From contig DGGS01000135.1 of assembly GCA_002392325.1 (NCBI GenBank), positions 1 through 16,165 of the forward strand: a stretch of 16,165 nucleotides of DNA. Direction: 5' to 3'. A program made the position numbers and the translations under genes. The stretch comes from Bacteroidales bacterium UBA3868. Its GTDB lineage: Bacteria > Bacteroidota > Bacteroidia > Bacteroidales > WCHB1-69. Of the stretch, positions 1 to 8,500 are shown one piece after another. A model generated the notes under the pieces. It was not told where the DNA came from and ran no database searches. It worked only from the letters and a program-made list of their open reading frames with translations. Positions within the stretch are counted from its first letter, which is position 1. Every line of letters starts with the position of its first letter.

Positions 1-584
1 AAATCAACTCCGTGACCGACAACCCTACCGTGTTTCCGGATGAGGATATCGTGGTGTCTGCCGGTAACTTCCACGGCCAGCCGCTGGCCCTGGTGCTTGA
101 TTTCCTCTCCATCGCTATGGCTGAGCTGGGCAACATTTCCGAACGCCGTATCTATCAACTTATTGCTGGCAAGCGCGAACTGCCCTCCTTCCTCGTGAAG
201 AACCCCGGCCTCAACTCCGGCTTCATGATTCCGCAATATGCCGCCGCTTCTATCGTGAACCAGAACAAGGCCTTCACGATGCCTTGCTCCACCGACTCCA
301 TCGAGTCGTCACAAGGCCAGGAAGACCATGTGAGCATGGGTGCCAATGCCGCTACCAAGTGTTATTTGGTGGTCAACAATGTGGAGAAAATACTGGGTAT
401 TGAGCTGTTTAACGCCGCACAAGCTCTCGAGTTCCGCCGCCCGCTCAAATCCTCCCCGTTCATTGAGGATTTTGTGGCCGCCTATCGTGAGTTTGTCCCG
501 TTTGTGGAGAACGACACCTACATGCACGAGCTTATCCAAAAGTCCATCGACTTTGTGAATGGTGTGCATGTCATTATGGATTAG
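1..584 (+). CDS. hutH: Histidine ammonia-lyase, C-terminal part (5' truncated by window edge)
   Basis: Histidine ammonia-lyase deaminates L-histidine to trans-urocanate, the first step of histidine degradation, in the cytoplasm. The reading frame is open from base 3 (Ile-Asn-Ser-Val-Thr-Asp-Asn-Pro) with no start in the window, so this is the last ~193 codons of a protein usually about 500 residues long. Visible family signatures, in order, are TDNP, SAGNFHGQP, AELGNISERR, GLNSGFMI, and SSQGQEDHVSMG, whose Glu matches the active-site Glu of the QED motif. The Ala-Ser-Gly that forms the MIO cofactor lies upstream of the window and cannot be checked. The GTG at 12 is an internal valine, not a start. 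The C-terminus looks intact. No hutU, hutI or hutG follows; the next gene, 15 nt on, is a lipoprotein, so any other hut genes must lie upstream or elsewhere. Family assignment is very secure. Confidence 0.96.
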   Translation, partial: INSVTDNPTVFPDEDIVVSAGNFHGQPLALVLDFLSIAMAELGNISERRIYQLIAGKRELPSFLVKNPGLNSGFMIPQYAAASIVNQNKAFTMPCSTDSIESSQGQEDHVSMGANAATKCYLVVNNVEKILGIELFNAAQALEFRRPLKSSPFIEDFVAAYREFVPFVENDTYMHELIQKSIDFVNGVHVIMD

Positions 585-599
585 GACTTTATATATCAG

Positions 600-1091
600 A
601 TGAAGAAATTGTTGTTGATCGGAATCCTGCCTCTTTTGCTGTGCGGCTGCCCCCGACCCGAACCCTTTTCTGAAATCCCATACATTGAATTTGTGGGATT
701 TGAAAAGGTGGATGACGGCACGGGCGTGGACAATCAGGCCAACCTTACCGTGCATTTCCAAGATGGCGATGGGGATGTTGGTTTGAACGATGCCGACACT
801 ACGGGCGTTTTTTCCAAGGATTCCCTGTATTACTACAATTTCTTCATCGATTATTATGAAAAACAGCATGGCGAATGGGTGCTGGTGGAGTTGCCCACTC
901 CGCTGCACGCCCGCATTCCCCGACTGAGCGAGAACCTGCCTGAGTCTATCGAGGGCGATATCACCATACTGACATACATCAATAACTATTTTTCCACTTA
1001 CGATACGATAAAGTTGTCCTGTTGCCTGGTTGACAGGGCGTTGCATCGCAGTAATGTAATTGAAACACCCGAAATTATTGTAAACAAATGA
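600..1091 (+). CDS. Small Bacteroidota lipoprotein of unknown function
   Basis: The 163-residue product begins with a lipoprotein signal: two Lys, a Leu/Ile-rich core and a lipobox LLCGC with the acylated Cys at residue 17. Residue -2 is a Cys, which is slightly unusual. The mature part begins PRPEPFSEIPYIE, so it has no strongly acidic stretch right after the Cys of the kind linked to surface export in some Bacteroidota. Residues 54-66 hold an Asp-rich motif (DGDGDVGLNDAD) that could bind Ca2+. The rest is Tyr/Phe-rich and probably beta. I recall similar short lipoproteins in Bacteroidota, with the same DGDGD motif and a DRALH-SNVI-TPEI ending, but know of no function. It starts 15 nt after hutH and its stop overlaps the nadC start (ATGA, 1088-1091), so it is translationally linked to nadC. 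That arrangement says little about its role. Confidence 0.85.
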   Translation: MKKLLLIGILPLLLCGCPRPEPFSEIPYIEFVGFEKVDDGTGVDNQANLTVHFQDGDGDVGLNDADTTGVFSKDSLYYYNFFIDYYEKQHGEWVLVELPTPLHARIPRLSENLPESIEGDITILTYINNYFSTYDTIKLSCCLVDRALHRSNVIETPEIIVNK

Positions 1092-1939
1092 AAATCAGCG
1101 AAGAAATCCAACAATTGATCAAGATGACCTTGGCCGAAGATATCGGTGATGGGGATCATTCTTCCTTGTCATGCATTCCTGAAAATGTGCAGGGCGAAAT
1201 GAAATTATTGGTGAAAGCGGACGGCATTCTCTGCGGTGTCGATGTGGCGCGCGAGGTGCTCCGCCAGGTGGACGACACCATCCAAATGGAGCAGTACATG
1301 AACGACGGAGATGTTATCCATAAGGGCGACATCGTCTTCCGGTTGCGGGGTTCGGCGCAAAAGATGCTCACGGCGGAACGCACCGTGCTCAACTTCATGC
1401 AGCGCATGAGCGGCATTGCCACCACCACACACAAATATGTGGAGATGGTGAAGGGCACGACAGTTACGCTGCTTGACACACGCAAGACCACACCCAACAT
1501 GCGCATTTTTGAGAAGTATGCGGTCAAAGTGGGTGGCGCGCAGAACCACCGTTTCGGGTTGTTTGACATGATGATGCTGAAAGACAATCACATCGATTTT
1601 GCAGGCGGCATTGAGAAAGCCATTGACGCGGCCATCGCCTATCAAAAAGAAAAGGGGTTGCACTTGAACATAGAGGTGGAAACCCGCAGTTTGGACGATG
1701 TGCGTCGGGTGCTGGCACATGGCGGTGTGCAGCGCATCATGTTCGATAATTTCACGCCGGAGCAAGTGTGCGAGGGCGTGCGGATTGTGAATCATCAGAT
1801 GGAAACGGAGGCCTCCGGTGGCATTACCGATGAGACCTTGCACGATTATGCCGTAACAGGTGTGGACTTCATCTCCATTGGAGCGTTCACCCATCATATT
1901 GCCAGTTTGGATTTGAGTTTGAAAACCGTGATCCTGTAA
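1088..1939 (+). CDS. nadC: Nicotinate-nucleotide pyrophosphorylase (carboxylating), quinolinate phosphoribosyltransferase
   Basis: NadC converts quinolinate and PRPP to nicotinate mononucleotide, CO2 and PPi, the entry into the common part of NAD synthesis; it is cytoplasmic and usually a dimer or hexamer. The 283-residue length is normal for the family. The N-terminal domain shows LAEDIGDGDHSS (15-26) and AERTVLNFMQRMSG (96-109). The barrel carries LDTRKTTP (129-136), the GG-x-x-NHR substrate-binding stretch (149-155), MLKDNHI (163-169), IEVE (195-198), MFDN (218-221), EASGG (241-245) and SIGAFTH (263-269). These cover the expected phosphate- and quinolinate-binding residues, so the enzyme should be active. 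Its ATG lies inside the stop of the upstream lipoprotein gene (ATGA), and the next gene starts 3 nt after its stop. No nadA or nadB is in the window. Confidence 0.97.
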   Translation: MKISEEIQQLIKMTLAEDIGDGDHSSLSCIPENVQGEMKLLVKADGILCGVDVAREVLRQVDDTIQMEQYMNDGDVIHKGDIVFRLRGSAQKMLTAERTVLNFMQRMSGIATTTHKYVEMVKGTTVTLLDTRKTTPNMRIFEKYAVKVGGAQNHRFGLFDMMMLKDNHIDFAGGIEKAIDAAIAYQKEKGLHLNIEVETRSLDDVRRVLAHGGVQRIMFDNFTPEQVCEGVRIVNHQMETEASGGITDETLHDYAVTGVDFISIGAFTHHIASLDLSLKTVIL

Positions 1940-1942
1940 CCG

Positions 1943-4054
1943 ATGAAAAAGTGGCTGAAAATATTGTTGATTGTACTGGGTGTTCTGGTTGGCATCATTT
2001 TGCTGGCCGGTATTTTTGCCGGTCCCATTGTGCGTGCGTATGCCGAGAAACACAGCGAGGAACTGTGCCACCGCAAAGCCACAATCAAGCATGTCCGGAT
2101 TAATTTTCTTACGGGGAAGGTCGCCGTTATCGGACTGGATGTGAAAGAGGAGAACGGTAAAGACCGCTTTTTGTATTTTGACAAATTGAAAGTTCGGGTT
2201 TCATTGCCGCGACTATTGGGTAAAACAGTGCGAATCAACAAGATACAGTTGAATGATTTAACGGGCAGGGTGATCCAGAACGGGAATCGGTTCAACTTTA
2301 GCGACATCATCGATTTTTATACCAAAGACAAGAAACCGAAACCCAAGAAAAAGAAGGAGAAATGGACGGTGGACATCCGTAATATTCATGTGAAAAGCGC
2401 CGATGTGCTTTACCAGGATTTGCGGATGGGCAGCAAGTTCGACACTAAAGATGTTAACATCAAGGTGCCGCGACTTAAACTGAAGCATGGCCTAACTCGT
2501 GTGAACATGACCACGGCTTTCAGAAACGGCGGCGATTTTGCGCTGAAAGGCGGATATGACATCCGGAAAGGCGATTTCGAAGCCCATGTGAAAATGTATG
2601 AGCTTCCGCTGAATATGGCGTGGCCCTACTTGCGGAAAGTGTTGAATGTGGGGAGTTTGTCTGGAAAGTTGCGAGGCGATGCCAATGTTTCGGGATGCGT
2701 GAAGCACATCACCGACATGGTGTTTTCCGGAACTGCCGGATTGAGTAACTTCAAAGCAGTCAATAAAGACAAATCACCACTTCTTTCCTTCTCTTCGTTT
2801 GATATGAATCTGGAAAAAGGCGATTTGGGTAAAAAGGACTTCAAGATTGATGAGGTCACCCTTAAGGATCTGATTGTGAATTTTGATGTGTTTGAAGATG
2901 GCACCACCCTTAGCCGGTTGAGAAGCGGCAAATCATCTGCCAAGAATAACGATTCGGCCGTTGAGCTTGTCGAAACAGCCGAAACTGCTGGCAAATCTTC
3001 CAAAATGTCAGGTAAGTCAGCCAAATCATCTGACAAGAAAAACAATCCGACTGTTGAGCCTGCCGAAACAGTCGAGATAGCCAAAAAGCCCAATCTCACT
3101 GCTACCAAGTATCTGGTGAAGAAACTGTCCGTATCCAATGGTAAAGTTTTGTATGCCGACCATTCGGTGTCGCCGCAGACACAGCATTTTGAGGTGTCGG
3201 GTGTACAGATCCAGGCCGATAATCTTTCGAATAACAACACATCGCCGATTCAGATTAAAGCGAAACTCGGAACCATGGGCGAATTGGTTTGCAAAGCGAA
3301 GATTAATCCGTTCGATTTGAAGAATGCGGCGGCCAATATTTCCATTAAAAATCTGAATATCAAGGATTTCAATCCGTATTCGCTTTATTATCTGGCCTAT
3401 CCTGTGGAGGATGGTCTTCTTGAATTTTCCAGTGACATAACGATTCAAAACAATTGGCTGGAAAGCCAGAATATGCTGGATATTTATAAACCGGCGTTTG
3501 GCAAAAAGGACAAAAGCATAAAACCCGCTGCCGCCAAGATTCCAATGAAGGCGGCCATGTATGTGATTACGGATCGAAAAGGCCACGCCAAGATGGAACT
3601 GCCAGTGACAGGCGATGTCTCTTCTCCGGAGTTTTCCTTCCGAAAAGTGATTTGGAAGACTTTTCTGAATCTGGTGGTGAAGATTGCAGCCTCGCCCGTG
3701 GATTTCATCGCCAAAGCGGTGGCCGGCGACGAGACATTCAAACCCATATCGATTCCGGTGGACGCGCCCAAAGAGTTGACTATAGAGCATGTTCATCAGT
3801 TGAATGCCATTGCAGAGTATTTGAAAGAAAAGAAAGAAATGGATTTGGAGGTTTTTCTCACGCCCCATGCTGATGCCGGATTGAATGCCAAACAGGAGGG
3901 TGAACTCAAACAGCAATGGTTCGATCTTATGAAAAATCAATTGGTCAAGCAAGGTGTTCCGGCTGATCGGGTGCTGTTGATGAATGAAAAGAAAGAGCAT
4001 AAGTCCAAAGGTAACATGAGGATTGATTTCAATTTGAAATATGAGGAAGAATGA
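1943..4054 (+). CDS. DUF748 / AsmA-like membrane-anchored periplasmic protein
   Basis: This 703-residue protein has an N-terminal membrane anchor (about residues 5-27) and a long, mostly beta-predicted periplasmic part, as in the AsmA-like superfamily. The first half (about 45-320) has the repeated 'V-x-I-x-x-L-x-L-x-D' style and the NRFNFSDIIDFYT stretch typical of DUF748, followed by a very basic linker (KKPKPKKKKEK). Residues ~330-388 are a low-complexity Ser/Lys/Glu/Ala linker that contains two hairpin repeats (separate entries). The second half has the DUF748 hallmark PVTGDVSSPEFSFRKVIWK followed by a hydrophobic NLVVKIAASPVDFI segment. The tail (~613-703) is alpha/beta. Relatives include large bridge-like proteins thought to move or organise phospholipids between membranes; that role is inference here. 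It starts 3 nt after nadC and overlaps yihY by ATGA. Confidence 0.85.
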   Translation: MKKWLKILLIVLGVLVGIILLAGIFAGPIVRAYAEKHSEELCHRKATIKHVRINFLTGKVAVIGLDVKEENGKDRFLYFDKLKVRVSLPRLLGKTVRINKIQLNDLTGRVIQNGNRFNFSDIIDFYTKDKKPKPKKKKEKWTVDIRNIHVKSADVLYQDLRMGSKFDTKDVNIKVPRLKLKHGLTRVNMTTAFRNGGDFALKGGYDIRKGDFEAHVKMYELPLNMAWPYLRKVLNVGSLSGKLRGDANVSGCVKHITDMVFSGTAGLSNFKAVNKDKSPLLSFSSFDMNLEKGDLGKKDFKIDEVTLKDLIVNFDVFEDGTTLSRLRSGKSSAKNNDSAVELVETAETAGKSSKMSGKSAKSSDKKNNPTVEPAETVEIAKKPNLTATKYLVKKLSVSNGKVLYADHSVSPQTQHFEVSGVQIQADNLSNNNTSPIQIKAKLGTMGELVCKAKINPFDLKNAAANISIKNLNIKDFNPYSLYYLAYPVEDGLLEFSSDITIQNNWLESQNMLDIYKPAFGKKDKSIKPAAAKIPMKAAMYVITDRKGHAKMELPVTGDVSSPEFSFRKVIWKTFLNLVVKIAASPVDFIAKAVAGDETFKPISIPVDAPKELTIEHVHQLNAIAEYLKEKKEMDLEVFLTPHADAGLNAKQEGELKQQWFDLMKNQLVKQGVPADRVLLMNEKKEHKSKGNMRIDFNLKYEEE
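2953..2983 (+). repeat. Hairpin repeat, copy 1 (inside the DUF748 gene)
   Basis: The arms ttcggccgtt (2953-2962) and aacagccgaa (2974-2983) pair over 9 of 10 positions, with one C-A mismatch (2959/2977), around the 11-nt loop gagcttgtcga. It lies in frame and encodes part of VELVETAETA (residues 340-349). Copy 2 is exactly 93 nt (31 codons) downstream. The conserved loop with variable paired arms resembles a dispersed TGAGCYTGTCGAA-type element that I recall from many bacterial genomes; that recognition is from memory. Confidence 0.7.
3048..3074 (+). repeat. Hairpin repeat, copy 2 (inside the DUF748 gene)
   Basis: The arms cgactgtt (3048-3055) and aacagtcg (3067-3074) pair perfectly over 8 bp around the 11-nt loop gagcctgccga. 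Against copy 1, a stem G-C pair (2957/2979) is A-T here (3050/3072), and the C-A mismatch becomes T-A (3052/3070), so pairing is kept while the bases change. Across 26 aligned bases the two copies match at 21, and all five differences are transitions. It encodes part of VEPAETVEIA (residues 371-380). Confidence 0.7.
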
Positions 4055-5016
4055 AATGGAGCATTGACGAGATAAAAACCAAGATTCAGACGGCAAGGGC
4101 GGATTTGGAACATGCTCCGGTGGTCGGGAAGATTATCCGGAAATCGAAGAAGATGTCGTTGCCCGGATTCCAGCACGTGCCGTTGTACGATGCTATGCGT
4201 TTCTATGTTGAGTCTTTGGGGAAAGGCATTATTTTCCAGCGGGCAGCCGCACTGACATACCGCATCTTCATTGCGTTGGTGCCGATGATCATCGCTTTGT
4301 TCTCCGCCATTTCGTTTTTTGGCGAAAGCGTACAGCAAGTGCTTTTGGAGTTCATCGAGTCTGTGGTGCCCACATACGCATGGACGGCGGTGTCGGGTGT
4401 GGTTACGGACTTGGTGACTCGGCAAAACGGAACACTCTCCTTTTTCATGCTCGTTATCGGTGTCTATTTCACGATAGTCTGTATGAACGGCATTCTGGTG
4501 GCCTTGAGCACGGCCTACTACGATGAGATCAAACGGAATTTCATCAAGCAAATCGGATATAGTTTTGTCCTGATGTTTGTTTATTTCATCGTGATCCTGA
4601 TCGTGGCGATGCTTTTCATCATCTCTTCCGTCATGATCAACAATGTGCATGAGCGTTTGCTTGGAGGCACATCAAGTGCGGGTTACATTTATATCATCCA
4701 TGCGGTAAAATGGTTGCTTATATACACCACCATCTATCTGTTGGTGAGTTTCACATATTATATAACACCCGTTGACAAAACGAATTACAGATTTTTCTCG
4801 GCCGGATCCATCACCTGTACCGTATTGCTGGTGATCTTGTTGTGGGTGTTGAATGTGTATTTTTCCAATTTCACCAATTATAATGTGATTTACGGCTCTT
4901 TGGGGGCTTTGTTTGCGATTTTGCTTTGGATAAACTGGAGTTCTGTTGTACTCTTGATTGGGTATGATTTGAATGTGAGTATTGCCAAGGCAAAATCCAT
5001 TAAGAGCAATACATAA
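4051..5016 (+). CDS. YihY/BrkB-family inner-membrane protein (formerly mis-named RNase BN)
   Basis: This 321-residue polytopic inner-membrane protein matches the YihY/BrkB family in length and key motifs. A cytoplasmic N-terminal ~60 residues precedes RAAALTYRIFIALVP (64-78), the family's best-conserved stretch, which runs into the first membrane segment (~72-90). Further hydrophobic segments lie at about 129-152, 170-194, 217-237, 250-270 and 282-305, giving six. The last contains YGSLGALFAILLWINWSS (281-298) and then GYDLN (304-308), again typical. The family was once labelled ribonuclease BN but is now regarded as a membrane protein of uncertain function, often suggested to be a transporter. 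Its start codon overlaps the stop of the DUF748 gene (ATGA, 4051-4054), which points to coupled expression and perhaps a shared envelope role. The C-terminal tail is short and basic. Confidence 0.93.
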   Translation: MKWSIDEIKTKIQTARADLEHAPVVGKIIRKSKKMSLPGFQHVPLYDAMRFYVESLGKGIIFQRAAALTYRIFIALVPMIIALFSAISFFGESVQQVLLEFIESVVPTYAWTAVSGVVTDLVTRQNGTLSFFMLVIGVYFTIVCMNGILVALSTAYYDEIKRNFIKQIGYSFVLMFVYFIVILIVAMLFIISSVMINNVHERLLGGTSSAGYIYIIHAVKWLLIYTTIYLLVSFTYYITPVDKTNYRFFSAGSITCTVLLVILLWVLNVYFSNFTNYNVIYGSLGALFAILLWINWSSVVLLIGYDLNVSIAKAKSIKSNT

Positions 5017-5039
5017 TTAATATTTTAAACATTAATTAT
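5013..5039 (+). other. A/T-only hairpin across the yihY stop and the next start
   Basis: The arms ataattaat (5013-5021) and attaattat (5031-5039) are exact inverted repeats with a 9-nt loop. The hairpin includes the yihY stop codon and ends two bases before the ATG at 5041. With no G-C pairs it is weak and lacks a clear T-run, so it is unlikely to be a strong terminator. It could affect initiation of the downstream gene or be a by-product of AT-rich spacer sequence. Confidence 0.3.
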
Positions 5040-5040
5040 T

Positions 5041-5418
5041 ATGGATAGTTTTTTAGATTTTCTGATTACGATAGCGTTAGTGGCGTTGTTTACCATCCCA
5101 TCGTTGTTGAAAAAGAAGGATGCTGCCAAGGCGAGCACACAAGTGCCCGAGCCAGACTATGATTACGAAATGGAGGATGAGCGCGAACCGTTTTTGCAGA
5201 ATTCCATGGAAGAAATTCCAAAATCAGGGGAATATTTCACCTATGAGACCATAGGGGATAGCCCTGAGTATGTGTTTACAAATGAGGCGCAAGCGCCACC
5301 CAAGAAAGAAGTGCAACAAACTGATAATAAGGTAGAAGGGAATAGTTTGCTTTCCTTGGACAAAGAAGAAGTGCTGAAAGGAATCATTTATTCAGAAATT
5401 CTGAAAAGAAAATTCTAA
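5041..5418 (+). CDS. Small membrane-anchored protein with conserved C-terminal tail, function unknown
   Basis: The 125-residue product has one N-terminal hydrophobic segment (about residues 4-22, FLDFLITIALVALFTIPSLL) followed by KKK. The positive-inside rule then places the rest in the cytoplasm. The middle is acidic and low in complexity (PEPDYDYEMEDEREPF), probably disordered. The last 20 or so residues, ending LKGIIYSEILKRKF, look like a short amphipathic helix. I recall small Bacteroidota proteins with this plan and a similar IYSEIL-RK ending, but no known function. The layout (anchor, acidic disordered linker, conserved C-terminal motif) would suit a tether that presents a binding peptide to a cytoplasmic partner; that is inference. 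It sits 24 nt after yihY and probably shares its transcript. The 121-nt gap that follows carries a possible terminator and a promoter-like element. Confidence 0.8.
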   Translation: MDSFLDFLITIALVALFTIPSLLKKKDAAKASTQVPEPDYDYEMEDEREPFLQNSMEEIPKSGEYFTYETIGDSPEYVFTNEAQAPPKKEVQQTDNKVEGNSLLSLDKEEVLKGIIYSEILKRKF

Positions 5419-5450
5419 ATAACTGATTTTAAACGGGTTGAATTTTATTG

Positions 5451-5482
5451 AAAAAATTGCAAGGAGCTAAGCAAAATTTTTT
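5451..5482 (+). terminator. Possible intrinsic terminator of the yihY-side transcript
   Basis: The arms aaaaaattgc (5451-5460) and gcaaaatttttt (5471-5482) form a 10-bp stem with a two-A bulge around the loop aaggagctaa, and the right arm ends in six T. The A-run/T-run layout fits a terminator, but the stem has only two G-C pairs. It directly abuts a promoter-like element, so it may instead be part of the promoter region of the next operon. Confidence 0.4.
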
Positions 5483-5483
5483 G

Positions 5484-5491
5484 TAGTTTTA
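5484..5491 (+). promoter_or_regulatory. Bacteroidota-type -7 element upstream of the receptor operon
   Basis: TAGTTTTA matches the Bacteroidota -7 consensus TAnnTTTG at all but the last base and is followed by ACCGCCCC, a common setting for such promoters. It lies 48 nt before the receptor start codon in the longest intergenic gap of the window. A TTG that could serve as the -33 element is at 5457-5459, but its 24-nt spacing is longer than the usual ~19-21. A second near-match, TAAGTTTA at 5522-5529, sits closer to the start codon and has no well-placed TTG. Confidence 0.4.
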
Positions 5492-5539
5492 CCGCCCCAA
5501 ATTATATCGAATTTTGAATTTTAAGTTTAATATAAATTA

Positions 5540-8500
5540 ATGGCTATGATTAAAAAATTACTCTCAGTTCTAGGAGTGATCATCCTTTTCTCAAGCATGG
5601 CTTTTGCACAAACCAGTACCATTAAAGGTAAGGTGGTCGATCAGGCTGGTGACCCATTGGGATACACCAGGGTTTACCTGAAGATTGCCGACAAGGTTGT
5701 GAATATGGCTATGGCGGATGACAAGGGTGAGTATTCCATGTTCGGTGTCGAACTTGGAACTTACGATCTTGAGGCAGATGCCCAAATGACCTGTAAGAAA
5801 TCACTGAAAAAGACAGACATCAAGGTGGGTACCAGTCAGGTGCTCTTCATTGATTTCGAAATCAACTGTTCCAGCGACCTTGATGAGGTTGTGATCAAGT
5901 ATGAGCCGCCGGTGTTCGATCCGGATAATACGAGTTCCACAAGCCGTATTAGTGGTGACAATGTGAGAACAACGCCCGGTCGTTCCGTGACCAGTGCTTT
6001 GGCAAACCTTGAGGGTGTGTCTAGTGTGGACGGCGCCATGACCTCTGTGCGTGGTAACCGTTCCGACGGACAGCAAACCATTATCGACGGTGTGCGTGTT
6101 CGTGGTAATGGCGGTATCTCCATGCAGTCCATTGAAGAGGCCCAGTTGATTCAGGGTGGTATTCCGGCCGAGTATGGTGATGGTACCTCTTTCACCGTCA
6201 TCACGACCAAGTCCGCCCCGAAGGACTTCCACGGTTCTCTTGAATTGCGTGGTTCCATTGACGGTTACAACAACTTCTTGGGTGCCGTTTCCATTTCTGG
6301 TCCGCTGTTGAAAGGTAAAAAGAAAAGCGACCCCACCCGTATCGGTTTCATGTTCAGCGGTGAGGTTTCCTACGACCACGATGCTTCTCCTGCCCGTGGC
6401 GGTGTTTGGGTGGCTAACGATGATGCCCGTGAGGCTATCATTGCCAATCCTATCCGCTATTCCAACGAGTCATTCGGTGCCCGTTACCAAGAGGCTTGCT
6501 TCCTGACCAGCGAATCCTTCCACAAGGAGCGCGTCAGAAAGAATGCGGGCAACTGGGACTACCTCGGACAGCTCAAGTTCGACTTCACCATGGGTAAGAA
6601 AAACAACATGAGATTGTCTCTCGGCGGTTCCTACGAGTACCTCAAAGGCAAATCCTGGAGCGCCACCACCGCCCTGTTCAATGGTGACAACAACCCCATT
6701 TCCACCAACGCTACCCTGCGTGTGAACGCCAGATTGAACCACCGTGTCTTTACTGACACTACCGGTACCGGCGTGTTGAAGAATGTCATGTATGATGTCA
6801 ATGTGAACTATACCCGCTTCAACTCTGAAAGTTATGCCGCAAGACATAAGGACAGACTGTTTGAGTATGGTTATGTTGGCCAATACACGACTACTAAAAC
6901 CAAAGGTTATTCTCCTTTGAAGGATGAATTGACCATCATGGTTGACGGCGAGCAGGTTACCATTTATGACGCTTATGAGTTCGAAGGTTGGTACGACTCA
7001 ATCGTAACCTTCAAGGTGAACCCTAATTTCAATGTGAACCCGATCCTGTCACAATATGCCTTGAACTTTATAGAGCAATATCCTGTTCAGGACTTGTATG
7101 ACCTTACTTATGAAGGATTCCCCATCGACCTGAACCTCTTTACCCAGTTCGGTGCTCTTCGTAATGGTGACGCCCCGGATGCTATTTACTCTATGTATAG
7201 CTCTCCTGGTACAGTTTACAATGGCTACAGCAAATCACAAACCGAGCAGTTCGGTGTTAAGGCCAGCATTTCCATGAACTTGAAGAACCACGAGTTGAAG
7301 TTCGGTTTCGATTTCGAAAAACTTACCTATCGCGGATACGGTATCGGACCTGTTTCCTTGTGGACCCTCATGAGAAACGAAACCAACACCCATATTTCCG
7401 AGTTGGATAAGGATCACGCAATCATCACCACCGATGGTGATTACTTCTGGGTTGATTATGACCGTTATATCGCTTTGGCAGACCAGACAACCTTCGACAG
7501 AAACCTTCGTAAGGCACTCGGTCTGAATCCTAATGGTAGCGACTGGATTGATATTGACAATTTGGATCCTTCCACATTCAATATCGGCATGTTCGATGCA
7601 GAGGAGTTGTTGCTCGGTACTTCCGCTGGTGCGTCTCCGCTAGTAAGCTACTATGGTTATGATCATACAGGAAAAATCAATCGTCACAAAACTACGATTG
7701 CTGACTTCTTCAACAATGTTGGTTCCAACGGCAGAAGAACATACAACATCGGTGCGTATGAGCCGATTTACATGGCCTTCTATCTCCAGGATAAGTTCTC
7801 CATCAACTCCTTGCTGTTCAACGTCGGTTTGCGTGTTGACCGCTTCGACGCCAACCAGGAAGTCTTGAAAGATCCGTATCTGCTCCGTGAGGCTTATACC
7901 GTGGGCAACATTATGGAAATCCTGAAGAAGAATCCCGCTTACACCAACGCTGCTATCTCTGATGTGTTCACCGGTAACGCTCAAAACGACTGGGTTGTTT
8001 ATTATGCCGGCAATGACACATATTTGAGTGACGCCGATATTGCAGGTAGCGAATTCAACACCTCCTCCATCGTGGGTTACCGTAACGGCGACATCTGGTA
8101 TGACGCTGCCGGTAATGAGGTCGAAAATCCTGAGAAGGCCCTGGCTTTGAATGTCAATGGTCCTATCTTGAAGAACCCGCTTTACGATGAGGATAACAAT
8201 ATGATCAGTGGTATTTCAAAGGTGGAATCCGGCGCTTTCACGGATTACAAGGCACAATGGTCAGTTATGCCGCGTATCTCCTTCTCCTTCCCGGTTTCTG
8301 ATAACTCTTTGTTCTACGCCCACTACAACATTATCACTTCCCGTCCTACCAACTTGCAGATTTCTCCGGTTGACTATTTGTTCATCTCTCAGCGTAACGC
8401 TGCCGGTGACATTATCAGCAACCCGAACATGAAACCGCAACAGAGTATTGACTATGAAATCGGTTTCCGTCAGAAAATCGGTAACAAGTCTTCCATCAGT

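Noticed and set aside
12..14. GTG at 12 as the start of a short protein
   Set aside because: The frame is open upstream to base 3 and reads INSVTDNP, a conserved internal part of histidine ammonia-lyase, so the codon is an internal Val.
309..1046. 245-codon minus-strand open frame across the hutH end and the lipoprotein
   Set aside because: It overlaps two well-supported + strand genes and has no recognisable motif or credible leader.
2930..3095. Low-complexity stretch as a frameshift or pseudogene sign in the DUF748 gene
   Set aside because: The frame stays open, both halves keep DUF748 features on either side, and the two repeats keep the frame (93-nt spacing).
5013..5039. Perfect 9-bp hairpin as a terminator between yihY and the next gene
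   Set aside because: The stem is all A-T with no following T-run, and the next gene starts two bases later; it is listed only as a weak structural feature.
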